Shown: in pieces, positions 39,201-52,873 of the stretch
Layout of the letters: every line of letters starts with the position of its first letter
Position numbering within the stretch: the stretch's first letter is position 1
From: Lysobacter dokdonensis DS-58
GTDB lineage: Bacteria > Pseudomonadota > Gammaproteobacteria > Xanthomonadales > Xanthomonadaceae
Reading direction: 5' to 3'
Assembly: GCF_000770795.1 (NCBI RefSeq)
Contig: NZ_JRKJ01000007.1
Location: forward strand, 1 to 64,000
Length of the DNA stretch: 64,000 nt
Position numbers and translations under genes: made by a program
The notes under the pieces: generated by a model
Database searches by the model: none
The model's input: the letters and a program-made list of their open reading frames with translations, nothing else
What the model was told of the DNA's origin: nothing

Positions 39201-39401
39201 TCAGTCCTCCACGCGAACGAGGTAGTGCAGCTGCGTGATCAGGCCACGCACCTGCGGGCTGTCCTTCAGCTCGCGCACATCGTTGAGCTTGTTGAGGCCG
39301 AGGGCGCGCACCGACAGGCGATGACGCGCCTGCGTGCCGCGAAGGCCCTTGACGAGGCGCACCTTGACGGTGCCGCCGGTGTTGGCGGGCGACTTAGCCA
39401 T
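39201..39401 (-). CDS. rpmD: 50S ribosomal protein L30
   Basis: A 66-residue protein, a little longer than the E. coli form because of an N-terminal [21 protein letters not shown] and the C-terminal [17 protein letters not shown] identify it. Its start overlaps the rpsE stop by 8 bases. Confidence 0.96.
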   Translation of the reverse strand: MAKSPANTGGTVKVRLVKGLRGTQARHRLSVRALGLNKLNDVRELKDSPQVRGLITQLHYLVRVED

Positions 39402-39933
39402 GGTGCAGGTCCTCCACCTTCTTGCCGCGCTTGGCTGCGATCTTGGTCGGCGAATGCGTTTCGCCCAGGCCGCGCAGCGTGGCGCGCACGAGGTTGATCG
39501 GGTTGCGCGAACCGACGGCCTTGGCCAGCACGTTCTTGACGCCGACCGCTTCGAGCACGGCGCGCATCGCACCGCCGGCGATCACGCCGGTACCTTCCGA
39601 AGCAGGCTGCATGAAGACGCGCGCGGCGCCGTGGCCCGACTTGACGGCGTGCCACAACGTGCCGTTGTTGAGGTCCACGTTGATGAAGCTCTTGCGCGCG
39701 TATTCCATCGACTTCTGGATCGCGACCGGCACTTCGCGCGCCTTGCCGTAACCGAAACCGACCTTGCCGTTGCCGTCGCCCACCACCGTCAGTGCGGTGA
39801 AGGTGAACTGGCGACCACCCTTGACCGTCTTGCTGACGCGGTTGACCGCGATCAGCTTCTCGATCATGCCGTCATCGACTTCTTCGCGGTCGCGATTGCG
39901 ATCGCGGCCCCGCGATTCACGTTGTTCTGCCAT
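39394..39933 (-). CDS. rpsE: 30S ribosomal protein S5
   Basis: A 179-residue protein important for translational accuracy. It has an extra N-terminal segment rich in Arg, Asp and Glu ([20 protein letters not shown]) ahead of the conserved double-stranded-RNA-binding fold ([20 protein letters not shown]). Site of spectinomycin resistance in other bacteria; no resistance-type change stands out by eye. Confidence 0.97.
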   Translation of the reverse strand: MAEQRESRGRDRNRDREEVDDGMIEKLIAVNRVSKTVKGGRQFTFTALTVVGDGNGKVGFGYGKAREVPVAIQKSMEYARKSFINVDLNNGTLWHAVKSGHGAARVFMQPASEGTGVIAGGAMRAVLEAVGVKNVLAKAVGSRNPINLVRATLRGLGETHSPTKIAAKRGKKVEDLHHG

Positions 39934-40062
39934 TGTCTTGTCTCGTTGGTTAAGGGATTACGGCTCGTGCCGCTTGGAGTTGTTGGTATGTCGCGGGTGC
40001 ACCGCAGCCGGGAGAACTCCCGACTGCGTCCGATACCGACCGTATCGACGGTTGAAAAGTTC

Positions 40063-40416
40063 TTAGAACTGCAAGCCGCCTTCGCGGGCTGCATCGGCGA
40101 GCGCCTTGATGCGGCCGTGGTAGCGGTAGCCCGAGCGGTCGAACGCGACCTTCTCGACGCCGGCAGCCTTCGCCTTTTCGGCGATGACCTTGCCGACCTT
40201 GGCGGCGGCATCGGCGTTCTTGCCGTTCTTCAGGCCTTCCTTGATGTCCGACTGCACGGTCGAGGCCGAAGCCAGGACCTTGGATCCGTCGGCGCTGAAA
40301 ACCTGGGCGTACAGGTGCTGGCCGGTGCGCAGCACCGACAGGCGCGGCACGCCGAGTTCGCGGATGTGCGCGCGCGTCGACTTGGCGCGGCGCAGGCGGG
40401 CGGGTTTCTTGTTCAT
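40063..40416 (-). CDS. rplR: 50S ribosomal protein L18
   Basis: A 117-residue 5S rRNA-binding protein. [16 protein letters not shown] and the C-terminal [20 protein letters not shown] are typical. A 129-base gap to rpsE follows, containing only small hairpins. Confidence 0.97.
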   Translation of the reverse strand: MNKKPARLRRAKSTRAHIRELGVPRLSVLRTGQHLYAQVFSADGSKVLASASTVQSDIKEGLKNGKNADAAAKVGKVIAEKAKAAGVEKVAFDRSGYRYHGRIKALADAAREGGLQF

Positions 40417-40444
40417 GCGTATGTCTCCGAAAGCTGAAAGCCGC

Positions 40445-40972
40445 TTAGGCCTTCTTGGCTTCCTTGCGGATGATGTTCTCGCCGGCGTACTTCACGCCCT
40501 TGCCCTTGTACGGTTCCGGCGGACGGAAACCGCGGATCTTCGCCGCCACTTCGCCGACGCGCTGCTTGTCGGCGCCGGAGACGAGGATCTCCGTCTGCGT
40601 CGGCGTGGTGATGGTGATCCCTTCAGGGGCCTTGAACAGCACGGGGTGCGAGAAACCCAGCGAGAGGTTCAGGTCCTTGCCCTGCATGGCGGCACGGTAG
40701 CCGACGCCCACCAGCTCGAGCTTGCGCTCGAAGCCGTCGGAGACGCCCTTGACCATGTTGGCGAGGATGGCGCGGAGCGTACCGGCCATCGGGACGAGCG
40801 ACGGGTCGTTGGCCGAGAGCAGCGCATTGCCGTCTTCGACCTTGACTTCGACGCCGGCCGGCTTGGCGATCGACAGGGTGCCCTTCGGGCCCTTGACGGT
40901 CACGTTCTCGGCCTGGATGTTCATTTCGATGCCCTTGGCCAGGGCGATCGGTTGCTTGGCGACGCGCGACAT
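40445..40972 (-). CDS. rplF: 50S ribosomal protein L6
   Basis: A 175-residue protein of two similar domains near the GTPase centre. [11 protein letters not shown] starts it, and the C-terminal [19 protein letters not shown] is the signature. Standard spc position between rpsH and rplR. Confidence 0.98.
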   Translation of the reverse strand: MSRVAKQPIALAKGIEMNIQAENVTVKGPKGTLSIAKPAGVEVKVEDGNALLSANDPSLVPMAGTLRAILANMVKGVSDGFERKLELVGVGYRAAMQGKDLNLSLGFSHPVLFKAPEGITITTPTQTEILVSGADKQRVGEVAAKIRGFRPPEPYKGKGVKYAGENIIRKEAKKA

Positions 40973-40985
40973 AGTCGTTACTCCC

Positions 40986-41381
40986 TTAGGCCACGATGCA
41001 CAGGACTTCGCCGCCGACGCCCTGCTGGCGCGCCTGCGAGTCCGTCATGATGCCCTTCGAGGTGGAGATGATCGCGACGCCGAGGCCACCGAGGACCTTG
41101 GGCAGCGCATCCTTGCCACGGTACTGGCGGAGGCTGGACTTCGAAACGCGCTGGAGGCGCTCGATGACGGGCTTGCCTTCGTAGTACTTCAGCGCGATTT
41201 CGAGCACCGACTTGACGCCGTCCTTGGTCACGCGCGACGACGCGATGTAGCCCTCTTCCTCGAGGACCTTCGCGATCGCGACCTTGATGTTGGACGACGG
41301 CATGGAAACAGCCGGCTTGCCGACGGCGGCCGCATTCTTGATGCGGATCAGCATGTCGGCGATGGGATCAGTCATGCTCAT
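40986..41381 (-). CDS. rpsH: 30S ribosomal protein S8
   Basis: A 131-residue 16S rRNA-binding protein that in E. coli also represses the spc operon through a site near rplE. It starts [17 protein letters not shown] and ends [15 protein letters not shown], both typical. Confidence 0.98.
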   Translation of the reverse strand: MSMTDPIADMLIRIKNAAAVGKPAVSMPSSNIKVAIAKVLEEEGYIASSRVTKDGVKSVLEIALKYYEGKPVIERLQRVSKSSLRQYRGKDALPKVLGGLGVAIISTSKGIMTDSQARQQGVGGEVLCIVA

Positions 41382-41442
41382 TGAGAATTACCTTTGAGTG
41401 CACCGATATCCGCGGAATGCGAATACTTCTGTTGGAACTTTG

Positions 41443-41748
41443 TTACCAGGACGCCTTGCGGAGACCCGGGACGTCGCCGTTCATCGTGGCCTTGCGCAGC
41501 ATGTTCCGCGCGAGGCCGAACTTCTGGTAGACGCCACGCGGACGGCCGGTGATCGCGCAACGCGTGCGCTGGCGGCTTTCCGAGGAATCGCGCGGCAGCT
41601 TCTGCAGCTTGACCACGGCTTCCATCTTTTCTTCGTACGAAGCGGTGGTGCTGGAGATGATCTTCTTCAGCGCCTCACGCTTGGCACCATGCTGCTTCGC
41701 CAGCTTGGCGCGCTTGACTTCGCGGTTGACCATCGAGGTCTTGGCCAT
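41443..41748 (-). CDS. rpsN: 30S ribosomal protein S14 (zinc-independent form)
   Basis: A 101-residue protein without the CxxC pairs of the short zinc-binding form. [21 protein letters not shown] is the signature. It lies between rplE and rpsH. Confidence 0.98.
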   Translation of the reverse strand: MAKTSMVNREVKRAKLAKQHGAKREALKKIISSTTASYEEKMEAVVKLQKLPRDSSESRQRTRCAITGRPRGVYQKFGLARNMLRKATMNGDVPGLRKASW

Positions 41749-41760
41749 GGTGTCGTGCCC

Positions 41761-42300
41761 TTAGTTGCGGAACGGGAAGCGGAAGGCTTCGAGCAGGGCC
41801 TTGGCCTCCGCATCGGTCTTCGCCGAGGTGGTGATCGCGATGTCCATGCCGCGCATGGCGTCGACCTGGTCGAAATCGATCTCCGGGAAGATGATCTGTT
41901 CCTTGACGCCCATGTTGTAGTTGCCACGGCCGTCGAACGAACGCGCCGACACACCGCGGAAGTCGCGGACGCGCGGCAACGAGATGTTGATCAGGCGATC
42001 CAGGAACTCGAACATGCGGGCGCGGCGCAAGGTGACCTTGCAGCCGATCGGCCAGCCGTCGCGAATCTTGAACGAAGCCACCGAGATGCGCGACTTGGTG
42101 ACCAACGGCTTCTGGCCGGAGATCTTGGCCATGTCGGCCACCGCGTTCTCGAGGATCTTCTTGTTCGCCGCCGCTTCGCCCACGCCCATGTTGAGCGTGA
42201 TCTTGACGAGCTTCGGCACTTCCATCGGATTGGTGTAGCCGAACTGCTTCATCAGCTTCGGCACCACGTCTTCCTTGTAAATCTTTTCAAGCCGGGTCAT
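41761..42300 (-). CDS. rplE: 50S ribosomal protein L5
   Basis: A 179-residue 5S rRNA-binding protein in the central protuberance. [16 protein letters not shown] and the C-terminal [17 protein letters not shown] are conserved. Standard order after rplX. Confidence 0.98.
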   Translation of the reverse strand: MTRLEKIYKEDVVPKLMKQFGYTNPMEVPKLVKITLNMGVGEAAANKKILENAVADMAKISGQKPLVTKSRISVASFKIRDGWPIGCKVTLRRARMFEFLDRLINISLPRVRDFRGVSARSFDGRGNYNMGVKEQIIFPEIDFDQVDAMRGMDIAITTSAKTDAEAKALLEAFRFPFRN

Positions 42301-42321
42301 GACATTTCCTCGGACGGCCTA

Positions 42322-42636
42322 TCAGCCGTCGATCGATTCACCACTGGAGCGGAACACACGCAGTTTGCGTCCATCCTCCAGGACCTTGAAGCCGATGCGC
42401 TCGCCCTTGCCGGTGGCAGGGTTGAACAGCATGACGTTCGAAATATGGATCGGCGCTTCGCGCTCGATCACGCCGCCGGCCTGGCCGGCCTGCGGGTTCG
42501 GCTTGGTGTGGCGCTTGACGACGTTGATGTTGGACACGACGACCTTGTCGCCGGCCACGCGCACGACGTCGCCGCGCTTGCCCTTGTCCTTGCCGGAGAT
42601 GACGACCACCTGGTCGCCCTTGCGGATACGGTTCAT
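42322..42636 (-). CDS. rplX: 50S ribosomal protein L24
   Basis: A 104-residue assembly-initiator protein with a KOW motif ([20 protein letters not shown]) and the NVMLFNP segment. It lies 13 bases after rplN. Confidence 0.98.
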   Translation of the reverse strand: MNRIRKGDQVVVISGKDKGKRGDVVRVAGDKVVVSNINVVKRHTKPNPQAGQAGGVIEREAPIHISNVMLFNPATGKGERIGFKVLEDGRKLRVFRSSGESIDG

Positions 42637-42649
42637 ATGCTTCCCCTGC

Positions 42650-43018
42650 TCAGAGCACTTCAGGCGCGAGCGAGACGATCTTCATGAACTTCTCGGAACG
42701 CAGCTCGCGGGTCACGGGCCCGAAGATGCGCGTGCCGATCGGCTCATGCTTGTTGTTGAGCAACACCGCGGCGTTGCCGTCGAAGCGGATCAGCGAACCG
42801 TCGGCGCGGCGCACACCCTTGCGGGTACGGACCACGACGGCGTCGTAGACGTCGCCCTTCTTGACCTTGCCGCGCGGGATCGCGTCCTTGACGGTCACCT
42901 TGATGATGTCGCCGATGTGGGCATAACGACGCTTGGAACCTCCAAGCACCTTGATGCACATCAGTTCCTTCGCGCCCGAGTTGTCGGCGGCGTCGAGATA
43001 GCTCTGCATCTGGATCAT
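42650..43018 (-). CDS. rplN: 50S ribosomal protein L14
   Basis: A 122-residue interface protein beginning [19 protein letters not shown], with the signature [15 protein letters not shown]. It is the first gene of the spc operon; only 16 bases separate it from rpsQ, so no separate promoter is evident. Confidence 0.98.
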   Translation of the reverse strand: MIQMQSYLDAADNSGAKELMCIKVLGGSKRRYAHIGDIIKVTVKDAIPRGKVKKGDVYDAVVVRTRKGVRRADGSLIRFDGNAAVLLNNKHEPIGTRIFGPVTRELRSEKFMKIVSLAPEVL

Positions 43019-43034
43019 GGCTGTCTCTCCTTCC

Positions 43035-43298
43035 TTACTCGGCCGCGCGCGTCAAGATTTCGACGACGCGCCAGTTCTTGGTCTTCGACATCGGCGCGCA
43101 TTCGGCGATGCGCACGAAATCGCCTTCCTTGCAGGCGTTGTCGGCGTCATGCGCGTGCAGCTTGGTCGAGCGGCGGATGTACTTACCGTACAGCGCGTGC
43201 TTGACCTGGCGCTCGACGAGCACGGTGATGGTCTTGTCCATCTTGTTGCTGACGACGCGGCCTTCGACCGTGTGCAGCTTCTTGGTGTTCTCGTTCAT
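43035..43298 (-). CDS. rpsQ: 30S ribosomal protein S17
   Basis: An 87-residue OB-fold protein. [16 protein letters not shown] and [17 protein letters not shown] are the conserved blocks. Last gene of the S10 operon. Confidence 0.98.
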   Translation of the reverse strand: MNENTKKLHTVEGRVVSNKMDKTITVLVERQVKHALYGKYIRRSTKLHAHDADNACKEGDFVRIAECAPMSKTKNWRVVEILTRAAE

Positions 43299-43309
43299 CG
43301 TCGAGTCCC

Positions 43310-43507
43310 TTACTTCTTGGCCACGTCGCCGAGCAACATGTTCACGCGCGCGATTTCGCGGCGAACACGGCGGGCTTCATGGGTCTTGGCCGGGGGCAGC
43401 TGGCCCGTGGCTTTCTGCATGCGGAGCGCGAATTGCTCCTTCTGCAGGTCCACGAGATGGGCCTTCAGTTCCGCGGCGTTCTTCTGACGCAGGTCCTTGA
43501 GTTCCAT
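43310..43507 (-). CDS. rpmC: 50S ribosomal protein L29
   Basis: A 65-residue two-helix protein at the tunnel exit, where trigger factor and SRP dock nearby. [18 protein letters not shown] starts it. It shares one base with the rplP stop (TGATG). Confidence 0.97.
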   Translation of the reverse strand: MELKDLRQKNAAELKAHLVDLQKEQFALRMQKATGQLPPAKTHEARRVRREIARVNMLLGDVAKK

Positions 43508-43920
43508 CAGCGCACCGTCCGGGTAACGAAAGTGGTGGTCACCGACAGCTTGGCCGCGGCCAGGCGGAACGCCTCGCGTGCGACTTCCTCGGTGACGCCT
43601 TCGATTTCATAGATCATGCGGCCCGGCTGGATCTGCGCGACCCAGTATTCGACGTTGCCCTTACCGGAACCCATTCGAACTTCGATGGGCTTCTTGGTGA
43701 TCGGCTTGTCGGGGTACACACGGATCCACATCTTGCCGCCGCGCTTCACGTAGCGGCTGATCGAGCGGCGGGCCGCTTCGATCTGGCGCGCGGTGAGCTG
43801 GCCGAAAGCCGTCGACTTCAGGCCGTACTCGCCGAACGAGACGGCATTGCCGCTCCAGCTCAGGCCGTCGTTACGGCCCTTGTGCATCTTGCGATATTTG
43901 GTTCGCTTGGGTTGCAACAT
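43507..43920 (-). CDS. rplP: 50S ribosomal protein L16
   Basis: A 137-residue protein near the peptidyl-transferase and 5S region. [19 protein letters not shown] and [19 protein letters not shown] are conserved. It is coupled to rpmC by overlap. Confidence 0.98.
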   Translation of the reverse strand: MLQPKRTKYRKMHKGRNDGLSWSGNAVSFGEYGLKSTAFGQLTARQIEAARRSISRYVKRGGKMWIRVYPDKPITKKPIEVRMGSGKGNVEYWVAQIQPGRMIYEIEGVTEEVAREAFRLAAAKLSVTTTFVTRTVR

Positions 43921-43922
43921 GA

Positions 43923-44666
<744 letters not shown>

Positions 44667-44681
44667 CGTCTTATCTCCGCC

Positions 44682-45017
44682 TTACTTGCCGGCACCGACA
44701 ACCACGGTGATGTGGCTGGTGCGCTTGAGGATCCGGGTGCCGCGGCCCTTCGCACGCGCCATGAAGCGCTTCAGCGTGGGACCTTCGTCAACCATGATGG
44801 TCTTGACGCGCAGGTCGTCGACGTCGGCGCCCTGGTTGTTCTCCGCGTTGGCGATCGCCGATTCCACGACCTTGCGGATCATGGCGGCGGCCTTCTTGTC
44901 GGAGAACTTCAAGAGGTTGACGGCGCGTTCGGCCGAGAGACCGCGCACCTGGTCGGCGACCAGGCGGGCCTTCTGGGCGGAGATGCGCGCAGAGCGCAGG
45001 ATGGCTTTCGCTTCCAT
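44682..45017 (-). CDS. rplV: 50S ribosomal protein L22
   Basis: A 111-residue tunnel-lining protein. [19 protein letters not shown] starts it, and the beta-hairpin loop that reaches into the tunnel is in [17 protein letters not shown]. Macrolide resistance mutations occur here in other species; none is obvious. Confidence 0.98.
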   Translation of the reverse strand: MEAKAILRSARISAQKARLVADQVRGLSAERAVNLLKFSDKKAAAMIRKVVESAIANAENNQGADVDDLRVKTIMVDEGPTLKRFMARAKGRGTRILKRTSHITVVVGAGK

Positions 45018-45027
45018 GGTCATCTCC

Positions 45028-45297
45028 TTACTTCCCGCTCTTCTTGTCGCCGCCATGACCCTTGAACGTCCGGGTCAGTGCGAATTCGCCAAGCTTGTGG
45101 CCAACCATGTTTTCGTTGACCAGGACCGGGATGTGGTTCTTGCCGTTGTGCACGGCGATGGTGAAGCCGACCATTTCCGGCATGACCATCGAACGACGCG
45201 ACCAGGTCTTGATCGGCTTCTTGTTGTTGCCCGCGGTCTCCACCTTCTTCATCAGGTGGTGGTCGACGAACGGACCCTTCTTCAGTGAACGTGCCAT
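45028..45297 (-). CDS. rpsS: 30S ribosomal protein S19
   Basis: An 89-residue head protein with [19 protein letters not shown] and the [21 protein letters not shown]-terminus. It is 10 bases upstream of rplV. Confidence 0.98.
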   Translation of the reverse strand: MARSLKKGPFVDHHLMKKVETAGNNKKPIKTWSRRSMVMPEMVGFTIAVHNGKNHIPVLVNENMVGHKLGEFALTRTFKGHGGDKKSGK

Positions 45298-45303
45298 GGC
45301 CGA

Positions 45304-46131
45304 TTAACCCCTGCGATCGCGCACGATGAATTGCGTGGTGCGCTTGTTCTTGCGCGTCTTGTAACCCTTGGTCGGGACACCCCACGGGGTGACCGGATGC
45401 GGGTTGCCCTGGCCAGCCTTCGCCTCGCCACCACCGTGCGGGTGGTCGACCGGGTTCATGGCGGCGCCGCGGACGGTCGGCTTGATGCCGCGCCAACGCT
45501 TCGCACCGGCCTTGCCCAGCTTCTCGAGGTTGTGCTCGACGTTGCCGACTTCACCGACGGTCGCGCGGCACTCGGCCGGCACGCGGCGCATTTCGCCGGA
45601 GCGAAGGCGCAGCGTGGCGTAACCGGATTCGCGGGCGATCAGCTGCACGCCGGCGCCGGCGGCGCGGGCGAGCTGCGCACCCTTGCCGGGCTTCATCTCG
45701 ATGCAATGCACCGTGGAGCCGACGGGGATGTTGCGCAGGGGCAGCGTGTTGCCGACCTTGATCGGCGCGTCGCGGCCAGCGATCACCTGGTCGCCGCTCT
45801 TCAGGCCCTTGGGGGCGATGATGTAGCGACGCTCGCCATCGACGTAGCACAGCAGCGCGATGTGCGCGGTGCGGTTGGGATCGTATTCGATCCGCTCCAC
45901 GCGCGCCGGAATGCCTTCCTTGTCGCGCTTGAAGTCGATGATGCGGTAGTTCTGCTTGTGGCCACCGCCGATGTGGCGGGTGGTGATACGGCCGTGGTGG
46001 TTACGGCCGCCGGTCTTTGCCTTCTTCTCGACCAGCGCGGCGAACGGCGCACCCTTGTGCAGGTCCGGCGTCACGACACGGACCGCCGAACGGCGACCGG
46101 GCGAGGTGGGCTTGAAAGTCATCAATGCCAT
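45304..46131 (-). CDS. rplB: 50S ribosomal protein L2
   Basis: A 275-residue core protein needed for subunit joining and peptidyl transfer. The conserved C-terminal loop [16 protein letters not shown] includes the His implicated in activity. [16 protein letters not shown] is also typical. Confidence 0.98.
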   Translation of the reverse strand: MALMTFKPTSPGRRSAVRVVTPDLHKGAPFAALVEKKAKTGGRNHHGRITTRHIGGGHKQNYRIIDFKRDKEGIPARVERIEYDPNRTAHIALLCYVDGERRYIIAPKGLKSGDQVIAGRDAPIKVGNTLPLRNIPVGSTVHCIEMKPGKGAQLARAAGAGVQLIARESGYATLRLRSGEMRRVPAECRATVGEVGNVEHNLEKLGKAGAKRWRGIKPTVRGAAMNPVDHPHGGGEAKAGQGNPHPVTPWGVPTKGYKTRKNKRTTQFIVRDRRG

Positions 46132-46141
46132 GGGTCTGTCC

Positions 46142-46438
46142 TCAGGCCTTGGCCATCATCACGTCGATCGACTGGCCTTCGGCCAGCTTGACGTACGCCT
46201 TGCGCCAGTCGCCGCGCTTCCCCTGGCGGAACTTGAAGGACTTGTTCTTGCCCTTCACGTTCACCACGTTCACCGCTTCGACCTTGACGTCGAAGATCTG
46301 CTCCACCGCGGCCTTGACGTCGGCCTTGGTGGCGGTCTTCGCGATTTCAAAGACGTACTGATTCGACACTTCCTGCAGGCGCGCGGTCTTTTCGGACACG
46401 CGCGGCGCACGGATTACTTCGTAAACGTTCGCGCTCAT
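46142..46438 (-). CDS. rplW: 50S ribosomal protein L23
   Basis: A 98-residue tunnel-exit protein that docks trigger factor and SRP. I use the ATG at 46438 ([17 protein letters not shown]), which overlaps the rplD stop as ATGA; an in-frame ATG at 46447 would lie within rplD. Confidence 0.97.
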   Translation of the reverse strand: MSANVYEVIRAPRVSEKTARLQEVSNQYVFEIAKTATKADVKAAVEQIFDVKVEAVNVVNVKGKNKSFKFRQGKRGDWRKAYVKLAEGQSIDVMMAKA

Positions 46439-47040
46439 GCCAGCCACTCCTCGATCTTCTTGACCGCGTCGGCCGTGACCACGACCGAATCGGCGCCGAC
46501 GAGGGCGACCGGGTCGAGGCCCTGCACATCGCGCACTTCGACGTACGGCAGGTTGCGCGCGGACAGGTACAGCGACTCCGAAGCGTCTTCGGTCACGATC
46601 AGCGGACGCCGACCGACCGAGAGGTCCTTCAGCTTCGCGATCAGGCCCTTGGTCTTCGGACCGTCGATGTCGAACGACTCGACGACCGTGATGCGGCCCT
46701 GGCGATTGAGCTCCGACAGGATCGCGGAGATCGCCGCGCGGTACATCTTGCGGTTGACCTTCTGCGCGAAGCTGCGCGGCTTGGCCGCGAACGTCACGCC
46801 GCCGCCGACGAAGATCGGAGCCGTCAGCGCGCCATGACGCGCACCGCCGCCCTTCTGCTTCTTCGACTTCTTCGTGGTGCCGTTGACTTCCGAACGCGTC
46901 TTCTGCGCCTTGGTGCCGGCGCGACCCGCGTTGCGGTAGGCGACGACGACCTGGTGCACGAGGTCTTCGGAGAACTCGCGGCCGAACACCGCGTCCGAAA
47001 CGGACAGCGTGCTCTTGCTGTTATTGATGGACAGTTCCAT
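46435..47040 (-). CDS. rplD: 50S ribosomal protein L4
   Basis: A 201-residue protein that lines the tunnel and, in E. coli, represses the S10 operon by acting on its leader. The tunnel loop is represented by [23 protein letters not shown]-like sequence near residues 47-68, and [21 protein letters not shown] ends it. Confidence 0.97.
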   Translation of the reverse strand: MELSINNSKSTLSVSDAVFGREFSEDLVHQVVVAYRNAGRAGTKAQKTRSEVNGTTKKSKKQKGGGARHGALTAPIFVGGGVTFAAKPRSFAQKVNRKMYRAAISAILSELNRQGRITVVESFDIDGPKTKGLIAKLKDLSVGRRPLIVTEDASESLYLSARNLPYVEVRDVQGLDPVALVGADSVVVTADAVKKIEEWLA

Positions 47041-47042
47041 CG

Positions 47043-47699
47043 TCAGACTCCCTTGCTCGTCGGACGCACGATCACGTCGCCACCCGGCGCGCCCGGAACG
47101 GCACCGCGCACGGCGATCAGGCCGCGCTCGGCGTCGACCTTGACCACCTTGAGGTTCTGCGTCGTCTGGGTTTCGGCACCCATGTGGCCCGACATCTTCT
47201 TGCCCGGGAACACGCGGCCCGGCGTCTGGCGCTGGCCGATCGAACCCGGCGAACGATGCGACAGCGAGTTACCGTGCGTCGCGTCGCCCATGGTGAAGTT
47301 CCAGCGCTTGATCGTGCCCTGGAAGCCCTTGCCCTTGGTGATGCCCTGGACGTCGACGACCTGGCCCACTTCGAAGATGTCGGCGCGAATCTCGCCGCCC
47401 ACCTGGAAGTCGGTGATCTTGTCGTCGGCCACGCGCAGTTCCCACAGGCCGCGGCCCGCTTCCACCTTCGCCTTCGCGAGGTGGCCGGCTTCCGGCTTGT
47501 TCACCAGGGCGGCGCGCTTGACGCCGACGGTGACCTGCACGGCGCTGTAGCCGTCGGTCTCGACCGTCTTGACCTGGGTGATGCGGTTCGGGGTGGCTTC
47601 GATCAGGGTCACCGGGATGGACTTGCCGTCTTCGGTGAACACGCGGCTCATGCCGGCCTTGCGGCCGACGATGCCCAACGAATATTTCTTCGCGGTCAT
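47043..47699 (-). CDS. rplC: 50S ribosomal protein L3
   Basis: A 218-residue protein close to the peptidyl-transferase centre. [20 protein letters not shown] and [20 protein letters not shown] are conserved. MTAKKYS at 47699 is the family start; the frame is open further upstream across rpsJ. Confidence 0.98.
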   Translation of the reverse strand: MTAKKYSLGIVGRKAGMSRVFTEDGKSIPVTLIEATPNRITQVKTVETDGYSAVQVTVGVKRAALVNKPEAGHLAKAKVEAGRGLWELRVADDKITDFQVGGEIRADIFEVGQVVDVQGITKGKGFQGTIKRWNFTMGDATHGNSLSHRSPGSIGQRQTPGRVFPGKKMSGHMGAETQTTQNLKVVKVDAERGLIAVRGAVPGAPGGDVIVRPTSKGV

Positions 47700-47710
47700 G
47701 GTGGCGGGCC

Positions 47711-48022
<312 letters not shown>

Positions 48023-48116
48023 GACGGGTGTTCCTCTGGAAAGAGCGGAGGGTCGGCCTCTGGGTGTGCCGGCCCCGGGGTTCTTGGAGCGGTGGAGCGT
48101 GTCGCGGAATCCATTC

Positions 48117-48153
48117 CCCAAAATCAAGGGCGGGCCGGTTTCCCGGTCCGCCC
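48117..48153 (-). terminator. Attenuator-like hairpin ahead of rpsJ
   Basis: On the minus strand an 11-base-pair stem (GGGCGGACCGG with CCGGCCCGCCC, one G-U pair) is followed by TTGATTTT. It lies about 95 bases before the rpsJ ATG, so it would act as a partial terminator or attenuator within the leader. Confidence 0.55.
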
Positions 48154-48248
48154 AGACGGAATCGTGAACGCGCAAACTGCCCCGTCATCAATGTCCCGAA
48201 GAGCTTCGGAACGGACGGAGCGCAGCCGCGCGACATATCCCTGTCTGG

Positions 48249-48286
48249 CGAAAACGAGGTGCATCCTGCCCCTCATTTCGCTGGTC
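48249..48286. repeat. Copy B of a 37-38 base imperfect palindrome shared by two ribosomal leaders
   Basis: The plus strand has CGAAAACGAGG, a short centre, and CCTCATTTCG, then CTGGTC. It matches 52874-52910 at all but five bases plus one single-base gap, in the same orientation. The two arms pair with each other, so each copy can form a hairpin. Confidence 0.7.
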
Positions 48287-48337
48287 CCTGGGCCATCCGA
48301 TGAAGGAGGCCGCGAGGGTCTTGCATTCTAGGGGGTT

Positions 48338-48367
48338 CCCGGGGGGAATGGCAAGCCATTCCCCCGG
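48338..48367 (-). terminator. Strong hairpin just after tuf
   Basis: Bases GGGGGAATGG and CCATTCCCCC flank a 4-base loop and are extended by more G-C pairs. It starts about 17 bases after the tuf stop. A T run is lacking, so it may be an mRNA 3'-end stabiliser, a processing site or a weak terminator rather than a full intrinsic terminator. Confidence 0.55.
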
Positions 48368-48383
48368 AAATTCCCTGAGTTTC

Positions 48384-49574
48384 TTACTTGACGATCTTCG
48401 CCACCACGCCGGCGCCGACCGTACGGCCGCCTTCGCGGATCGCGAAGCGCAGGCCTTCGTCCATCGCGACGGGGTTGATCAGCTCGACCACCATCTTGAT
48501 GTTGTCGCCCGGCATGACCATTTCCACGCCTTCCGGCAGGGTCACGGCACCCGTGATGTCGGTCGTGCGGAAGTAGAACTGCGGGCGGTAGCCCTTGAAG
48601 AACGGCGTGTGGCGGCCGCCTTCGTCCTTCGACAGCACGTACACCTCGGCTTCGAACGTCGTGTGCGGCGTGATCGAACCCGGCTTGGCCAGCACCTGGC
48701 CGCGCTCGACGTCGTCACGCTTGGTGCCGCGCAGCAGCAGGCCGGCGTTGTCGCCCGCCTGGCCCTGGTCGAGCAGCTTGCGGAACATTTCCACGCCCGT
48801 GACCGTCGTCTTCTGCGTCGGGCGGATGCCCACGATTTCGATTTCGTCACCGACCTTGATGATGCCGCGCTCGATGCGGCCCGTGACCACCGTGCCGCGG
48901 CCCGAGATCGAGAACACGTCTTCCACCGGCATCAGGAACGGCTTGTCGATCGCGCGCTCCGGCTCCGGGATGAACGAGTCCAGCGCATCCACCAGCGCCA
49001 GGATCGACGGCACGCCGATTTCCGACTGGTCGCCTTCCAGCGCCAGGCGCGCCGAACCCTTGATGATCGGGGTGTCGTCGCCCGGGAAGTCGTACTTGGT
49101 CAGCAGCTCGCGCACTTCCATCTCGACCAGCTCGAGCAGCTCGGCGTCGTCGACCATGTCGGCCTTGTTGAGGAACACCACGATGTACGGCACGCCGACC
49201 TGGCGCGACAGCAGGATGTGCTCGCGCGTCTGCGGCATCGGGCCGTCGGCCGCCGAGCACACCAGGATCGCGCCATCCATCTGCGCCGCACCCGTGATCA
49301 TGTTCTTGACGTAGTCCGCGTGGCCCGGGCAGTCGACGTGCGCGTAGTGGCGCTTGGCCGATTCGTATTCCACGTGCGCCGTCGAGATCGTGATGCCGCG
49401 CGCCTTCTCTTCCGGCGCCGCGTCGATGGCGTCGTACGCCTTGAACTCGCCGCCGAAACGTTCCGCGCCCACCTTCGTCAGCGCCGCCGTCAGCGTCGTC
49501 TTGCCGTGGTCGACGTGACCGATCGTGCCCACGTTCACGTGGGGCTTGGTGCGCTCGAACTTACCCTTGGCCAT
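48384..49574 (-). CDS. tuf: Elongation factor Tu
   Basis: A 396-residue GTPase that delivers aminoacyl-tRNA. G1 is [10 protein letters not shown]3 DCPGHADY and G4 [27 protein letters not shown] is the family start. It lies after fusA in the str operon. A second tuf copy, common in this group, is not in the window. Confidence 0.98.
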   Translation of the reverse strand: MAKGKFERTKPHVNVGTIGHVDHGKTTLTAALTKVGAERFGGEFKAYDAIDAAPEEKARGITISTAHVEYESAKRHYAHVDCPGHADYVKNMITGAAQMDGAILVCSAADGPMPQTREHILLSRQVGVPYIVVFLNKADMVDDAELLELVEMEVRELLTKYDFPGDDTPIIKGSARLALEGDQSEIGVPSILALVDALDSFIPEPERAIDKPFLMPVEDVFSISGRGTVVTGRIERGIIKVGDEIEIVGIRPTQKTTVTGVEMFRKLLDQGQAGDNAGLLLRGTKRDDVERGQVLAKPGSITPHTTFEAEVYVLSKDEGGRHTPFFKGYRPQFYFRTTDITGAVTLPEGVEMVMPGDNIKMVVELINPVAMDEGLRFAIREGGRTVGAGVVAKIVK

Positions 49575-49617
49575 GATTGCTTACCTCAGAAAATGATTTG
49601 GTTGTGTTGTTTGACGG

Positions 49618-51708
<2,091 letters not shown>

Positions 51709-51831
51709 GGCTGTCTCTCGTTGTTCGTGTCGGACGGAATGTCCGGAAGGCCGAAGCCGCCTTTCGGCGGCTCGGGCGAGTGCGGCGGCATTGCCGGCCG
51801 CGAACGGGCCCGGCTTAGGGGCCCGCGTGTC

Positions 51832-52299
51832 TTACCAGCGGTAGTGCGCGAACGCCTTGTTCGCGTCCGCCATGCGGTGCGTTTCTTCGCGCTTCTTGAT
51901 GGCGCCGCCACGGTTTTCCGAGGCGTCCAGCAGTTCGCCGGCGAGCTTGCGCGGCATGCTGTTCTCGCCGCGCTTGCGCGCCGACTCGATCAGCCAGCGC
52001 ATCGCGAGCGCCATGCGACGCGACGAGCGCACTTCGACCGGCACCTGATACGTGGCGCCGCCGACGCGGCGCGACTTCACTTCGACCGACGGCGAAACGT
52101 TGCCGAGGGCCTTTTCGACGAGCTCGAGCGCATTGGCGTTCTTTTCGCCGATGACGTCCATGGCGCCGTACACGATCTTCTCGGCGACGGACTTCTTGCC
52201 GCTCTGCATGACCATGTTGATGAAACGCGCGATCGTCTCGCTGCCGTGTTTCGGATCGGCAAGGACGGTGCGCTGCGGAGTGGAACCTTTACGCGACAT
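51832..52299 (-). CDS. rpsG: 30S ribosomal protein S7
   Basis: A 155-residue head protein that in E. coli represses the str operon from the rpsL-rpsG gap. [20 protein letters not shown] and [16 protein letters not shown] are typical. Only 17 bases separate it from rpsL here, so a long S7-binding intercistronic site like that of E. coli is not obvious. Confidence 0.98.
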   Translation of the reverse strand: MSRKGSTPQRTVLADPKHGSETIARFINMVMQSGKKSVAEKIVYGAMDVIGEKNANALELVEKALGNVSPSVEVKSRRVGGATYQVPVEVRSSRRMALAMRWLIESARKRGENSMPRKLAGELLDASENRGGAIKKREETHRMADANKAFAHYRW

Positions 52300-52316
52300 G
52301 TTCGATGACCCCTAGA

Positions 52317-52691
52317 TCAGGACTTCGGGCGCTTGGCGCCGTACTTGGAACGACCCTGGCGACGCTTGGCGACGCCGGCGGCGTCGAGCGAGCCACGCAC
52401 GGTGTGGTAGCGCACGCCCGGCAGGTCCTTGACGCGGCCGCCGCGGATCAGCACGACCGAGTGTTCCTGCAGGTTGTGGCCTTCGCCGCCGATGTACGAG
52501 ATGACCTCGTAGCCGTTGGTGAGGCGCACCTTGGCGACCTTGCGAAGCGCCGAGTTCGGCTTCTTCGGGGTGGTCGTGTAGACGCGGGTGCAGACGCCGC
52601 GGCGCTGCGGGCAATTCGCCAAAGCGGGCGAAGTGCTCTTGTAGGTTTCCGGGCTGCGCGCCTTACGCACCAGCTGGTTGATCGTTGCCAT
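52317..52691 (-). CDS. rpsL: 30S ribosomal protein S12
   Basis: A 124-residue decoding-centre protein. [13 protein letters not shown] carries Lys43 and [12 protein letters not shown] the second accuracy site; both are the wild-type residues associated with streptomycin sensitivity. It is the first gene of the str operon, preceded by a strong promoter and a hairpin leader. Confidence 0.98.
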   Translation of the reverse strand: MATINQLVRKARSPETYKSTSPALANCPQRRGVCTRVYTTTPKKPNSALRKVAKVRLTNGYEVISYIGGEGHNLQEHSVVLIRGGRVKDLPGVRYHTVRGSLDAAGVAKRRQGRSKYGAKRPKS

Positions 52692-52733
52692 TTCGGGGCT
52701 CTTTTTTGGGACCGAGGTCCTGCGTGAATAACG

Positions 52734-52757
52734 ATGCAGGCCACGTGGGGCCTGCAT
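52734..52757 (-). other. Hairpin in the rpsL leader
   Basis: ATGCAGGCC and GGCCTGCAT form a perfect 9-base-pair stem around a 6-base loop, placed within a few bases of the predicted transcription start. It would be the very 5' end of the str mRNA, where such stems often protect transcripts from decay. Confidence 0.6.
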
Positions 52758-52766
52758 AGACGGAAA

Positions 52767-52796
52767 AGTATAGCCCGCGCCGACGAAAACCGTCAA
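52767..52796 (-). promoter_or_regulatory. Sigma70 promoter for the str operon (rpsL)
   Basis: On the minus strand TTGACG (52791-52796) and TATACT (52767-52772) are separated by 18 bases. Each box differs from consensus by one base. Transcription would begin near 52760, about 70 bases before the rpsL ATG. It is the best promoter I can see in the ribosomal region. Confidence 0.8.
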
Positions 52797-52873
52797 CGCG
52801 AGCGACTTTGCGGAGGTGAAGGGCGACCCGCTCCGGGGCCGCCCGCCCTTCGATGTTCCCGCCCGTCCTGGGC

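Larger units (their letters stand above)
48023..48383 (-). promoter_or_regulatory. tuf-rpsJ spacer: hairpins and probable S10 operon leader
   Basis: This 361-base stretch holds no gene. From tuf onward it contains a long GC hairpin right after the stop (48338-48367), an imperfect palindrome shared with the rpoC-rpsL gap (48249-48286), and a stem at 48128-48153 followed by TTGATTTT on the minus strand. A TTGATG resembling a -35 box is on the minus strand at 48186-48191, but no good -10 follows. It is the natural place for the S10 promoter and an L4-responsive leader; the exact elements are not proven. Confidence 0.5.
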
